DNA of 48,293 nucleotides, from NCBI GenBank assembly GCA_023423715.1, contig JAFAFC010000019.1:1-48293 (forward strand), given 5' to 3'. Positions 1 through 7,002 of this stretch are shown here, in pieces. The DNA is from Bacteroidota bacterium. Its GTDB lineage: Bacteria > Bacteroidota > Bacteroidia > Flavobacteriales > Weeksellaceae. The translations under genes and the position numbers were made by a program. The first letter of the stretch is position 1. Every line of letters starts with the position of its first letter. The notes under the pieces are model-generated. The model was not told where the DNA came from. It searched no databases and saw only the letters and a program-made list of their open reading frames with translations.

Positions 1-2
1 TG

Positions 3-104
<102 letters not shown>

Positions 105-163
105 TAAGGAACGACTATTTAAGCCTATACTAATTGAATTTTGCTTGTTATCAAAATTATACT

Positions 164-478
164 ATGCAACCAGATTACAAAAGCATTTTTATCGATATTA
201 TAGAATCTAGATTTCCCCATAAGATGTCAGAATGTAAGGGTATATTAGAAAAACCAATGCTTTCGTCAATTGACATTCTTAAGCTAAACGAGAAAATCTT
301 TGGAACAATCAAGGTAGAACCTATTCAAGACAACCAAAAATTTAGATCGTATTCTGAAAAAGATATCTTAAAAATTCTAGAATATCAAAAAGAAAAAGAG
401 CTTAATAACACGGAGTTATCTAACCACTTTAAAATTAGTCGAAATACGATCTCAAAGTGGAAAAAGCTTTTTCCATAA
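164..478 (+). CDS. Small helix-turn-helix protein, transposase-associated type
   Basis: A 104-residue protein when started at the ATG at 164; a TTG at 134 would add ten residues that look unrelated. The C-terminal third (about residues 65-104) is a helix-turn-helix: after a SEKDILKILEY helix comes NNTELSNHFKISRNTISKWKK, the pattern of the N-terminal DNA-binding domain of IS3-type transposases and related HTH_28/29 proteins. The N-terminal part, with IDIIESRFPHK and SSIDILKLNEKIFG, resembles a small protein family that I recall as common in Chryseobacterium relatives and often labelled transposase. No catalytic domain follows, so it is either a stand-alone DNA-binding protein or an orphan transposase subunit. 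The function is not established. Confidence 0.6.
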   Translation: MQPDYKSIFIDIIESRFPHKMSECKGILEKPMLSSIDILKLNEKIFGTIKVEPIQDNQKFRSYSEKDILKILEYQKEKELNNTELSNHFKISRNTISKWKKLFP

Positions 479-662
479 AGGACTAATAATCTCGGTTTTA
501 AAATAGGTTTACATCGTCACTAAATAGACCTTAAATTAGTTATTTTAGATTTTAATTGTAAATCATCAGGTAAAAATGTATTGAATTTGCAAAAATTTAG
601 TAGAGTGTTTTTGATAATAATTAATTGTAAATTAGATTATCATGAGCAGTTTGTTTTAACGG

Positions 663-1430
663 TCAGATCTCCAGTGTTTTGTTCCACGTAAAGTTTTCGT
701 TTTCATTTCGTCCAACATAACCAAGCTGATTCGTTAATAAGGTTGTCTTTCCGATCTTAAAGTCTGGAATATTTCGATGGTTGTGCCCATAAATCCAATA
801 ATCGATATTTGATGATTCGATGAAATCAGATAACTCCGTGGCAAATGCTGAATTTAACGGACTCCCTAAATACTCTAATGGATAATTTTTGAAGGTCGGT
901 ACATGATGAGAAATAACGATGGTTTTTTCTGTCTTTTTAAGGTTGCTTGTTTCGTTCCTCAAAAATTCAATTGCTTTAGTGTGTAAGGTGTTATAATCCT
1001 GAACTGTTAAATTTTCATCTTTAGACAATTTTATTACGCGAAAATCATTCATACCATTTTCAATGCTTTTTTCAAACTTTGGAGAGATATTTGACCAAAG
1101 CGTTGTGAAAATGAGTTTTGTATTGTTGATTATTTCGGAATAATTATCGACTAAGAAAACATTTTCCTCTATTTGCTCGCATATGGTGTCCCCTTGATTA
1201 ATACTCATTTTACCATGATAATATTCGTGATTACCAGGTAACCAAAATACTTTTTTAAACTTTCGAAGATAATTATGGAAGAAAATTCTGTTTCCTTCTA
1301 ATTGTGACAATGGAAATAAATCTCCAGCGATTACAGCAATATCACCATGGACTTCAAGTGGGAAGTTCATAAGATATCTAATGTTAGCGGACATTTCTAA
1401 ATGCAAATCTGAAAAATATTGAAGTTTCAT
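663..1430 (-). CDS. Metallophosphoesterase
   Basis: A calcineurin-like metallophosphoesterase of 255 residues with the full set of metal-binding motifs in order: SDLHLE near residue 7 (D-x-H), AGDLF near 36, PGNHEYY near 65 (GNH-E), SHHVP near 174 and YGHNHRN near 214. These place two metal ions for hydrolysis of a phosphomonoester or phosphodiester. There is no signal peptide, so it is cytoplasmic. The substrate cannot be read from the sequence; small members of this superfamily act on cyclic nucleotides, nucleic acid or protein phosphate. It is the last gene of a leftward group with the two genes at 1526-2222, 95 bases from its neighbour. Sitting close to defence and mobility genes, it is probably a passenger of the accessory region. 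Confidence 0.85.
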   Translation of the reverse strand: MKLQYFSDLHLEMSANIRYLMNFPLEVHGDIAVIAGDLFPLSQLEGNRIFFHNYLRKFKKVFWLPGNHEYYHGKMSINQGDTICEQIEENVFLVDNYSEIINNTKLIFTTLWSNISPKFEKSIENGMNDFRVIKLSKDENLTVQDYNTLHTKAIEFLRNETSNLKKTEKTIVISHHVPTFKNYPLEYLGSPLNSAFATELSDFIESSNIDYWIYGHNHRNIPDFKIGKTTLLTNQLGYVGRNENENFTWNKTLEI

Positions 1431-1525
1431 ATTTTTTTTGATACTGAATTGAAGATTAATGCAACTTTAAAATTACAAAAAGTCTTCATTTAATGTATTG
1501 TAATTTTTTTCGATCTTAAACCATT

Positions 1526-1768
1526 TTAATCACTATTTTTTCCACTTCTTAGAACATTAATTTCGATTTCCTTGATTACTTTACCATTGTAAAACATGGG
1601 ATCTGGTTTAAGAATAGTTTCATCTATGTTATGCTCTTTCAAAGTATACATTTTGATTTTTTCTTTTAGATCCGTAAATGCTTCTGGCGTCCAAATTGCT
1701 CCTGATTGTGCTTCGATGTCCATTTTTAGCCAATCTTGAGCTGTTGTTTTGTTAGCTTTGTTTTTCAT
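1526..1768 (-). CDS. Hypothetical protein, 80 residues
   Basis: I do not recognise this protein. It is small, hydrophilic and without signal peptide or membrane segment. The N-terminus is lysine-rich, then comes a likely helix (AQDWLKMDIEAQSG) and a C-terminal half with a possible beta strand (KVIKEIEINVL). It starts 4 bases after the stop of the PH-domain membrane gene at 1773-2222, so the two are very probably co-transcribed and translationally coupled. That tight linkage is the main support for it being a real gene. Confidence 0.5.
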   Translation of the reverse strand: MKNKANKTTAQDWLKMDIEAQSGAIWTPEAFTDLKEKIKMYTLKEHNIDETILKPDPMFYNGKVIKEIEINVLRSGKNSD

Positions 1769-1772
1769 TGTG

Positions 1773-2222
1773 TTAGTTTTTTAGTAGTAAATTTCTTAAT
1801 TCTAAAGGATTTGCTAAATGATAAGATTGTTGCAAATCTCCTGTTGAAACAGTAAGTATTCCAAAATTCAACATTTTACCAAACATATTTTGCGATAATG
1901 CGACCCCTTCTAATTTTTGCAGTGATATATCATAAATTGTTTTTCCAAATAATCCCGTCGAAATTGTGAGGTGAGTTTTTGTTAAGAAGATTTTACTTGT
2001 TTCAATGCGGATTATTGATCTAACACCTCTGAAAAGTAAATATAATAGGGCTAAACCAATTAAACGTACAAAACCCACTCCATATATGGTTGGAAGGATT
2101 CCAATGATTCCTACTATGATCAAAAGTATTGGAATTACATAAATAATCCAATGTTTTTTAGCACAATAGATAATTTCTAAATTGTCACTAACTGGAGATT
2201 TTAATTCTAGTAAATTTTTCAT
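1773..2222 (-). CDS. PH-domain (bPH2-like) membrane protein
   Basis: A 149-residue protein with a hydrophobic hairpin of two membrane segments (about residues 26-43 and 49-65) after a short cytoplasmic N-terminus. A soluble domain of about 80 residues follows with alternating beta strands: RIETSKIFLTKTHLTISTGLFG, then a DISLQKLEGVALSQNMFGKMLNFGILTVST segment. The order strand, L-x-I-x-x-G-x-F, then I-x-L-x-K-I/L-E-x-V, is characteristic of bacterial PH domain family 2 (YdbS/YdbT type). The role is unknown; such proteins are small membrane accessory factors. It is the first gene of the leftward group ending at 663 and diverges from the XRE regulator at 2334, with an operator-like palindrome between them. 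Confidence 0.7.
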   Translation of the reverse strand: MKNLLELKSPVSDNLEIIYCAKKHWIIYVIPILLIIVGIIGILPTIYGVGFVRLIGLALLYLLFRGVRSIIRIETSKIFLTKTHLTISTGLFGKTIYDISLQKLEGVALSQNMFGKMLNFGILTVSTGDLQQSYHLANPLELRNLLLKN

Positions 2223-2256
2223 AATTCATCATTGTTACTCAAATATACAAAAAAGA

Positions 2257-2296
2257 CACTAATAAGATACATCTTATAAAGGGTAACGTATTAGTG
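2257..2296. promoter_or_regulatory. Operator-like inverted repeat between divergent genes
   Basis: CACTAATA at 2257-2264 is the exact reverse complement of TATTAGTG at 2289-2296. Between the arms sits a second, smaller palindrome, AAGATaCATCTT, at 2265-2276. The site lies in the 111-base gap between the leftward PH-domain gene and the rightward XRE regulator, where a repressor of both would be expected to bind. That the neighbouring XRE protein is the ligand is an inference. Confidence 0.4.
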
Positions 2297-2333
2297 GGTT
2301 ATTTACAAGATTTGCTATTGGAAAACTTTACTA

Positions 2334-2585
2334 ATGGCAGAGGAAAATTTTACAGACAAGAAAATCGTATTAAAACAATTAGGACAAAGGATTAAAGCCT
2401 TAAGAATTGATAAGGGTTATACGAGTTATGAATATTTTGCTTATGAGCATAATATCTCTCGAGCTCAATTTGGAAGATATGAAAGGGGAGAGGATCTTAG
2501 ATTTAGCACTCTCATTAAGATTGTTAATGCTTTTGATTTGACCCTTGAAGAATTCTTTTCTGTAGGTTTTGAAAATAATAAATAA
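2334..2585 (+). CDS. XRE-family transcriptional regulator
   Basis: An 83-residue protein that is essentially one lambda-Cro/XRE helix-turn-helix domain. Residues 13-75 read LKQLGQRIKALRIDKGY, then EYFAYEHNISRAQFGRYERGE, then STLIKIVNAFDLTLEEFFS, the five-helix pattern of the HTH_3 family with the typical RYERGE turn after the recognition helix. It has no effector or oligomerization domain beyond this. It is monocistronic: a strong hairpin terminator follows 42 bases after the stop. An inverted repeat about 40 bases upstream suggests autoregulation. Proteins of this form are very frequent in Flavobacteriia, both in the chromosome and in mobile elements. Confidence 0.85.
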   Translation: MAEENFTDKKIVLKQLGQRIKALRIDKGYTSYEYFAYEHNISRAQFGRYERGEDLRFSTLIKIVNAFDLTLEEFFSVGFENNK

Positions 2586-2627
2586 TCATTGATTTCAAGA
2601 GCAAAAAAAAATTCTTGAGCAGCAACT

Positions 2628-2660
2628 AAAATCCTCTCGTTTTATAGCGAGAGGATTTTT
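2628..2660 (+). terminator. Intrinsic terminator after the XRE gene
   Basis: An AAATCCTCTCG arm pairs with CGAGAGGATTT around an eight-base loop and is followed by a T run. It ends the XRE transcript. Confidence 0.85.
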
Positions 2661-3007
2661 ACTTTGGGAACATTTTATAGCTAGTTTCTGATATTTTTTG
2701 ATTTCTGTAAAAAATTTTTTTTTTGTTTTCTGCATCTATCCGTTCTATTTGGTTTTATTGTGGCTTTGTTTTCAAAATTTTCTATAAGAATTTAAGTGTG
2801 ATTTTCTTTTCAATACTGTGATTAGTTGTTGAAAAAGATAACTACATATTAAAATTTGCATGTGATTGCTGTGATTCACTCTGTGATTTGTACTGTGACA
2901 AAAAAATGCGAAATTATCTTAATCACATTGTTTTATATTGTTCTTTTACAATCAGTTATAGCAATGCTAGCTATAGGATAAATATTAACAACATATAATT
3001 TATTACA
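2661..3007. other. 347-base non-coding region upstream of the replication module
   Basis: I see no gene here. The left part (2661-2790) is AT-rich with poly-T stretches. The right part carries the TGTGATT repeat array listed separately. The last 70 bases before the HTH gene at 3008 contain GCAATGCTAGCTATAGG with an internal GCTAGC palindrome at about 2964. The region is the most likely place for a replication origin and the promoter of the genes at 3008-4753. Confidence 0.5.
2797..2927 (+). repeat. TGTGATT iteron-like array
   Basis: The heptamer TGTGATT occurs at 2797, 2817, 2861, 2870 and 2882, a variant TGTGACA at 2894, and the reverse complement AATCACA at 2921. Five perfect copies and one inverted copy within 131 bases of AT-rich DNA are far above chance. 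The last three direct copies are spaced 12 bases apart. The position directly ahead of an excisionase-type HTH gene, a winged-helix replication protein and a DnaC-like ATPase fits either initiator-binding iterons of an origin or the operator of the HTH protein. Which of these it is cannot be decided from sequence. Confidence 0.6.
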
Positions 3008-3343
3008 ATGAAAGAAAAAGAAATTTCATTTGAAAACTTACCCAGAGCAGTCGCGCTCATAAGTGATCAAATTTCAGAATTGAAACTGATTGTATCTAGT
3101 AATCAACAGCAGGTTATTCAGAAAAGTAAAGTTCCTATCGATATTAACAAGGCTTGCAAATTAATTGGGAGAGCAAAGCCAACTGTTTATCGTTTGGTAC
3201 GTACAAGACAGATTCCCCATTGTAAAAAAGGTAAAGACCTCTATTTCTATGAGGATGAGTTATTGGAATGGATAGAAAAAGGTCGTAGAAGAACCATTCA
3301 AGACGTTGAATTAGAGGCTATTCGAAATTTTAAAAAGAAGTAG
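3008..3343 (+). CDS. Excisionase/MerR-type helix-turn-helix protein
   Basis: A 111-residue DNA-binding protein. The N-terminal 35 residues form a predicted coiled helix (LPRAVALISDQISELKLIVSSNQQ). Residues 45-95 are an HTH_17 domain: DINKACKLIGRAKPTVYRLVRTRQIPHCKKGKDLYFYEDELLEWI, with the usual sequence helix, turn, T-V-Y-R recognition helix, then the wing that ends in a D/E-L-x-x-W-I helix. Such proteins are excisionases, RepA-like factors or regulators in Bacteroidota mobile elements. It is followed one base later by the replication gene at 3345. Whether it regulates, helps excise, or binds the TGTGATT repeats upstream is not known. Confidence 0.75.
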   Translation: MKEKEISFENLPRAVALISDQISELKLIVSSNQQQVIQKSKVPIDINKACKLIGRAKPTVYRLVRTRQIPHCKKGKDLYFYEDELLEWIEKGRRRTIQDVELEAIRNFKKK

Positions 3344-3344
3344 A

Positions 3345-4046
3345 ATGAACATGTTTAATCTGATAAAACAGATGTATGATTTTGCAGAATCATACCCTGA
3401 GAAAATTAGGTCATACCATTGGGCTTTGTATATTACAACAGTAGAAAAGTGTAATAGATTAGGATGGAAAGAAAAATTTGGACTCCCCACAGATCAAATG
3501 ATGGAGCTGACGGGAATTACGCATCGAAAAACCTACTATAGAGCAAGACAGGATTTAATGGATTGGGGTTTTATTAAAATCGTAACGCTTGCAAAAAATC
3601 ATAATTCAGCAACAATAATTAGCATTATTGAAAAAACTCCAGTAAATACTAAGCAGAGTCTTAGTTTGATATTAGATGATAGCAAGTTAAAGTCAAGAGA
3701 TTTACAAGTACAGAGTTTGTGGGAAAATAGCAGCGAACTTATAATAAGACCTTATAAGACTAGTAAAGACAATCAAGACTTTAAAGACAATTTTAATAAT
3801 AAGAGCTTTTGCAAAAATTTGATTTTGGAGAATACGGAGCTATTAAATATTCTTTCTAAAAATAGTATTCAGCCTAATTCAGAAATAAAACTAATAGACA
3901 TTTTTCTTGAGGAGAAGTTCGCTAGTAGAGATTTTTTAAACTGGAAGGATGGTAATGATTTATTCAAACATTATATGAATTGGTTTTCAAAGCAAAAGGG
4001 TAAAGATCTTTATAGAGATAACATACAAAAGGCAGAACGAAGATGA
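3345..4046 (+). CDS. Winged-helix replication initiation protein (DnaD/phage O-like)
   Basis: A 233-residue protein whose first 85 residues form a winged helix: HWALYITTVEKCNRLGWKEKFGLPTDQMMELTGITHRKTYYRARQDLMDWGFIKIV, the layout of the N-terminal domain of phage and plasmid replication organisers, in which a small HTH is followed by a wing reading W-G-F-I-x-I. The middle is polar and low in conservation, and the C-terminal 60 residues (FLEEKFASRDFLNWKDGNDLFKHYMNWFSKQ) form a helical domain that may contact the helicase loader. The stop codon overlaps the start of the DnaC-like ATPase by ATGA, so the two are coupled, as is usual for a replication protein and its loader. Assignment is from domain layout and context, not from a specific family match. 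Confidence 0.65.
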   Translation: MNMFNLIKQMYDFAESYPEKIRSYHWALYITTVEKCNRLGWKEKFGLPTDQMMELTGITHRKTYYRARQDLMDWGFIKIVTLAKNHNSATIISIIEKTPVNTKQSLSLILDDSKLKSRDLQVQSLWENSSELIIRPYKTSKDNQDFKDNFNNKSFCKNLILENTELLNILSKNSIQPNSEIKLIDIFLEEKFASRDFLNWKDGNDLFKHYMNWFSKQKGKDLYRDNIQKAERR

Positions 4047-4753
4047 GCGAAAGAGTTTATTTGGATAAAAATTTAATTAATACTGACGAATTCTATAGGC
4101 ATTTTAAAAATTATTATCAGTATCTGTTTAATAAGGCTTTTGAAGATCAATCCAACGATGAAGAACCGAGGAAATTCGTCAAAACACTTATCTACTATTT
4201 TTTAGAAAAGAATAAATTTTTAAAATCTCCTTTGCTGAACACTTTGAGTGTTCCTAGCAGCAATAAGGGCTTATTGATCATTGGGAAATTTGGTACAGGG
4301 AAATCATCTGTAATGGAGACTTTGCATAAGATGTTTTTTGATAGTAATAGCTCATATGCAAAATTTGAGTTTAAAAATGGCAACACTTTACGCGATTATA
4401 AGTTTGGTTTTGGCTACCATACCGCCAATCAAATTGTAAAAGATTTTGAGGCTTGCAGTAATCCAGATGAGAGAAAATTCTTTTGGGATAAAATGAGCAA
4501 AGGGGTTCGCTATTTTGATGATTTAACAACTGAAAAGGAGGCCTCTAATTTTGGTAAATTTAATCTTTTTGAAGATCTGTTAGAAATGAGATATAGTAAT
4601 CGAGTTAAAACTTTCATTAGCATGAATTACAATGGCGATGGAGTGGAGTCGACTTTAGAGTTTTTAGCAATTCGGTACGGCGAAAGAGTTTATGATAGGC
4701 TTTTTGAGATGTTCAATATTATAGAATTAAAAGGGAAAAGTTTCCGAAGATAG
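4043..4753 (+). CDS. DnaC-like AAA+ ATPase (helicase loader type)
   Basis: A 236-residue AAA+ protein. The Walker A motif is GKFGTGKSS near residues 82-90 and Walker B is RYFDDLTTE near 157. The C-terminal segment RYGERVYDRLFEMFNIIELKGKSFR matches the sensor-2 end of the DnaC/IstB family, with R-x-Y-D-R-L and G-x-S-x-R. The N-terminal 70 residues form a helical domain that in DnaC binds the replicative helicase. It overlaps the winged-helix replication gene by four bases. The pair suggests that the element, when excised, starts its own replication by recruiting the host DnaB. IstB-type transposition helpers share the fold, but no istA-like gene is present. Confidence 0.75.
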   Translation: MSERVYLDKNLINTDEFYRHFKNYYQYLFNKAFEDQSNDEEPRKFVKTLIYYFLEKNKFLKSPLLNTLSVPSSNKGLLIIGKFGTGKSSVMETLHKMFFDSNSSYAKFEFKNGNTLRDYKFGFGYHTANQIVKDFEACSNPDERKFFWDKMSKGVRYFDDLTTEKEASNFGKFNLFEDLLEMRYSNRVKTFISMNYNGDGVESTLEFLAIRYGERVYDRLFEMFNIIELKGKSFRR

Positions 4754-4795
4754 AATATTTAATGATGGTGTAGAAACTTAGCTTTCTTTTGAGGG

Positions 4796-4853
4796 CAAAA
4801 AGTACTCAAAGATTACAATAAGCTTGAGGCATATGGTAATCTTGAACTTTTTG
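4796..4853. other. Long imperfect hairpin, candidate oriT
   Basis: The arm at 4796-4816 (CAAAAAGT, then CTCAA, then AGATTAC) is complementary to the arm at 4836-4853 (GTAATCTTGA, then CTTTTTG), allowing a few unpaired bases and a loop of about 19 bases. It lies in the only non-coding gap between the replication ATPase and the mobC gene, where the transfer origin of MobC/relaxase systems is normally found. There is no T tract, so it does not look like a terminator. The nick site is not identified. Confidence 0.45.
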
Positions 4854-4893
4854 GTCTTCTCCTATCGTCGAAAACGTTGCAAAAAAATAACAA

Positions 4894-5337
4894 ATGGAAA
4901 ATGATTTTTTAAAACAATTTGTGCAGAAGGTTTCTGAAGAAGAAAATTTGAAACAGAAGAAAGAAAAACGTCGAGCGTACTTTCAAAATATTGGACGTAA
5001 AGGTGGCTTGAAAAAGAAATCATCAAGTCTTTATTCCAAAGTGATATCTGTAAGATTTACAGAGAAAGAATTTGAAGAGATAGATAAAGAAGCGAAAAAG
5101 TATCAGCTGAAAGTTGCAAAATATTTACGATTGGTTATAACAGAAAAGGAGCTAAAAATCAACGAATTTAAGATCGATGAAATACTCCTAAAGTATAATT
5201 CGAATTTTTCTAGAATAGGTAATTTACTTCGACATCATAGTTTTTCTGAATTTGATGAAAAGAAATTGATCCTGCGAGAAATAGAGACCGTTACTAGATT
5301 AATTCATGATTACCTCTATAATAAATTGAGGGAATAA
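4894..5337 (+). CDS. mobC: MobC-like mobilization accessory protein
   Basis: A 147-residue basic protein. The N-terminal third is lysine-rich, and residues 45-85 contain the ribbon-helix-helix pattern VRFTEKEFEEIDKEAKKYQL followed by KVAKYLRLVI, typical of MobC/MbeC relaxosome proteins. The C-terminal half is helical, with YNSNFSRIGNLLRH close to the conserved N-x-N-Q-I-A-R-x-G-N-N-x-N segment of that family. MobC proteins bind oriT and help melt the nick region. The gene starts five bases ahead of the relaxase gene and shortly after the oriT-like hairpin, which fits this role. Confidence 0.8.
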   Translation: MENDFLKQFVQKVSEEENLKQKKEKRRAYFQNIGRKGGLKKKSSSLYSKVISVRFTEKEFEEIDKEAKKYQLKVAKYLRLVITEKELKINEFKIDEILLKYNSNFSRIGNLLRHHSFSEFDEKKLILREIETVTRLIHDYLYNKLRE

Positions 5338-5342
5338 GAAAT

Positions 5343-6161
5343 ATGAATAATAATGCCACAACAAGACGAATTTCTAAAATAGCATTAGAATATAACGGAA
5401 ACGATCAAGGAACAGCGCAAATGGTTTATTCTAATAATTTGGTCAGTGATATTCCTGCTTTACAATTTAAAGAAATGAAAACAGTTGCTAGCCGAAATAC
5501 GAATGTGAAAAATTGGGCATTGACAGGTTATATTTCCCCTGATAAATCAGTTGGTGACAGATTAACGAATGAACAATTTGTTGCGCTGGCATTAGAATCC
5601 TTAAAAAAAATAGGTGTTACTAAAAATAATCAGATGCGATTTGATCTTCATTTGTCTACTGAACAGCGTCATTTACATTTCATTGTAAACCGTGTTGATA
5701 TTTCAGGAGAAAATACGGTAAGAGCTCATAAGATTGGAGAAAGTTTTGGTAAAGCTTTACGAGAAGTTTGTCTATCGATGAATCTAAAGACAGATGTTGA
5801 AATTGGTGCAGAAAAAAAACAAAAAATGTTGGATGATCTTCAATTGGTAATACAATCTGCGCTATCGTTTGACGAGGTAATTAAACAAATGTTTTTATTG
5901 GGTTATAAAGTTACTTTATCACAGAATGTAAAAGTTGGAGTATCGGGAATGAGAATCGTAAAGCTGGATGATATAAACACATCTACCTTTCGCCAATACA
6001 CCCCAGGTTATAAGCTGTCTGAAATTACAAACAAACTTAAGATAAACGATATTAAGCTTGCATTGGAAAGAAATGTACAAAATCAGGAGTTTGGAATTAA
6101 AAAATCAAATACGAATAGTAATCAAAAGATTGAAAATTACACAACCAAAAGAAAATTTTAA
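5343..6161 (+). CDS. mobA: Relaxase / mobilization nuclease (VirD2-like, MobA type)
   Basis: A 272-residue relaxase. The hallmark metal-binding motif is FDLHLSTEQRHLHFIVNRVD near residues 100-119, the H-x-H-x-x-x-N-R form of the Relaxase/VirD2 family. Upstream, an N-terminal Y with EYNGNDQGTAQMVYSNN resembles the segment that carries the nicking tyrosine in Bacteroidota Mob proteins. The protein cuts oriT and stays bound to the strand passed to the recipient. At 272 residues it is short, covering the nuclease domain plus about 130 residues, with no helicase or primase domain. It forms an operon with mobC, five bases upstream. Since no type IV secretion genes are present, the element would need a helper: mobilizable rather than conjugative. 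Confidence 0.85.
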   Translation: MNNNATTRRISKIALEYNGNDQGTAQMVYSNNLVSDIPALQFKEMKTVASRNTNVKNWALTGYISPDKSVGDRLTNEQFVALALESLKKIGVTKNNQMRFDLHLSTEQRHLHFIVNRVDISGENTVRAHKIGESFGKALREVCLSMNLKTDVEIGAEKKQKMLDDLQLVIQSALSFDEVIKQMFLLGYKVTLSQNVKVGVSGMRIVKLDDINTSTFRQYTPGYKLSEITNKLKINDIKLALERNVQNQEFGIKKSNTNSNQKIENYTTKRKF

Positions 6162-6171
6162 AATAAAAATA

Positions 6172-6774
6172 ATGGAAAATGTAGATCAGACAAACCAAAA
6201 TAATGGTTTAGAAATTTTAAATAAAGTTATTGAGACTAATCAAGCAAATATTGAAAAATCAATAGAGTTAATTTTTGCGCATGAAGATACTTTAAATTTA
6301 ATCGGAAGGTCAGAGTCCACCTTACGGAAGGTAAGTGAACATATTAAAGAGGTAGAGAAATTTATGGATGAGGAAAGGGTAAAAAGAGAGGTTTTTATAA
6401 AAAAAATTCCCACAACTTTGGAAGCAGAAATATCAAAAGAATCTGTTCGGTTTTTAAATTATTTTGAAACGAAAATTTTGAAAATTAGATATTTTATGGT
6501 TGCAAGCATTTCAATTTTAATACTAACAGTTCTAATATCTTGTATGACGAGTTTTTTTGCGTTCCAGTGGTATTCTAAAAGCATTGCCTCCAAAAGTGAA
6601 GTAAGGCAAAACGTTTTCGATGAATTTAAAAGTCAAGGGTTATCACTTTATAATACACGAACAGTTAGAGAAATTGAGAAGCAAAATAAACTACTGAACG
6701 TATGGATCGAGAAATACCCTGAAGATGCTGAGAGTTTCGAAAAATTTAAAGCTGGTTATGATGCAGTAAAGTAG
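6172..6774 (+). CDS. Coiled-coil membrane protein of the mobilization operon
   Basis: A 200-residue protein when started at the ATG at 6172, ten bases after the relaxase stop; an earlier in-frame ATG lies within the relaxase gene and is unlikely. Residues 1-100 are predominantly helical and acidic/basic mixed, likely a coiled coil. One membrane segment spans about residues 107-132 (YFMVASISILILTVLISCMTSF). The C-terminal 65 residues are helical and soluble. I do not recognise a family with certainty. A membrane-anchored helical protein directly behind a relaxase could link the relaxosome to the secretion channel, but that is inference from position. A terminator follows about 55 bases downstream. 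Confidence 0.65.
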   Translation: MENVDQTNQNNGLEILNKVIETNQANIEKSIELIFAHEDTLNLIGRSESTLRKVSEHIKEVEKFMDEERVKREVFIKKIPTTLEAEISKESVRFLNYFETKILKIRYFMVASISILILTVLISCMTSFFAFQWYSKSIASKSEVRQNVFDEFKSQGLSLYNTRTVREIEKQNKLLNVWIEKYPEDAESFEKFKAGYDAVK

Positions 6775-6827
6775 GTGAGCTAGTTATAATAGTTAATTAC
6801 ATTTTTTCTTAAGGTTTAAAAAGACGA

Positions 6828-6857
6828 GTTGATTGATTTATACTCGTCCTTTTTTTG
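6828..6857 (+). terminator. Intrinsic terminator of the mobilization operon
   Basis: GACGAGT at 6833-6839 pairs with ACTCGTC at 6842-6848, extended by flanking A and T runs (AAA before, CTTTTTTT after). The printed core loop is short, but the T tract is clear. Confidence 0.65.
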
Positions 6858-7002
6858 TTTAGAAGAAATGCTTTATCAAATTCCGCAGGGATATTTATCT
6901 ATTGCGGTTTTCCTCTTTTTTCTTTCGTTTTCAGTTTGTATCTTTACTGATTGTCAATTCATAAATAAGATTGACATTTTATAACTTCTCTTACAATAAA
7001 AT

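Noticed and set aside
2797..2927. TGTGATT repeats as a CRISPR array
   Set aside because: The repeats are only seven bases long, irregularly spaced and without spacers; no cas gene is in the window.
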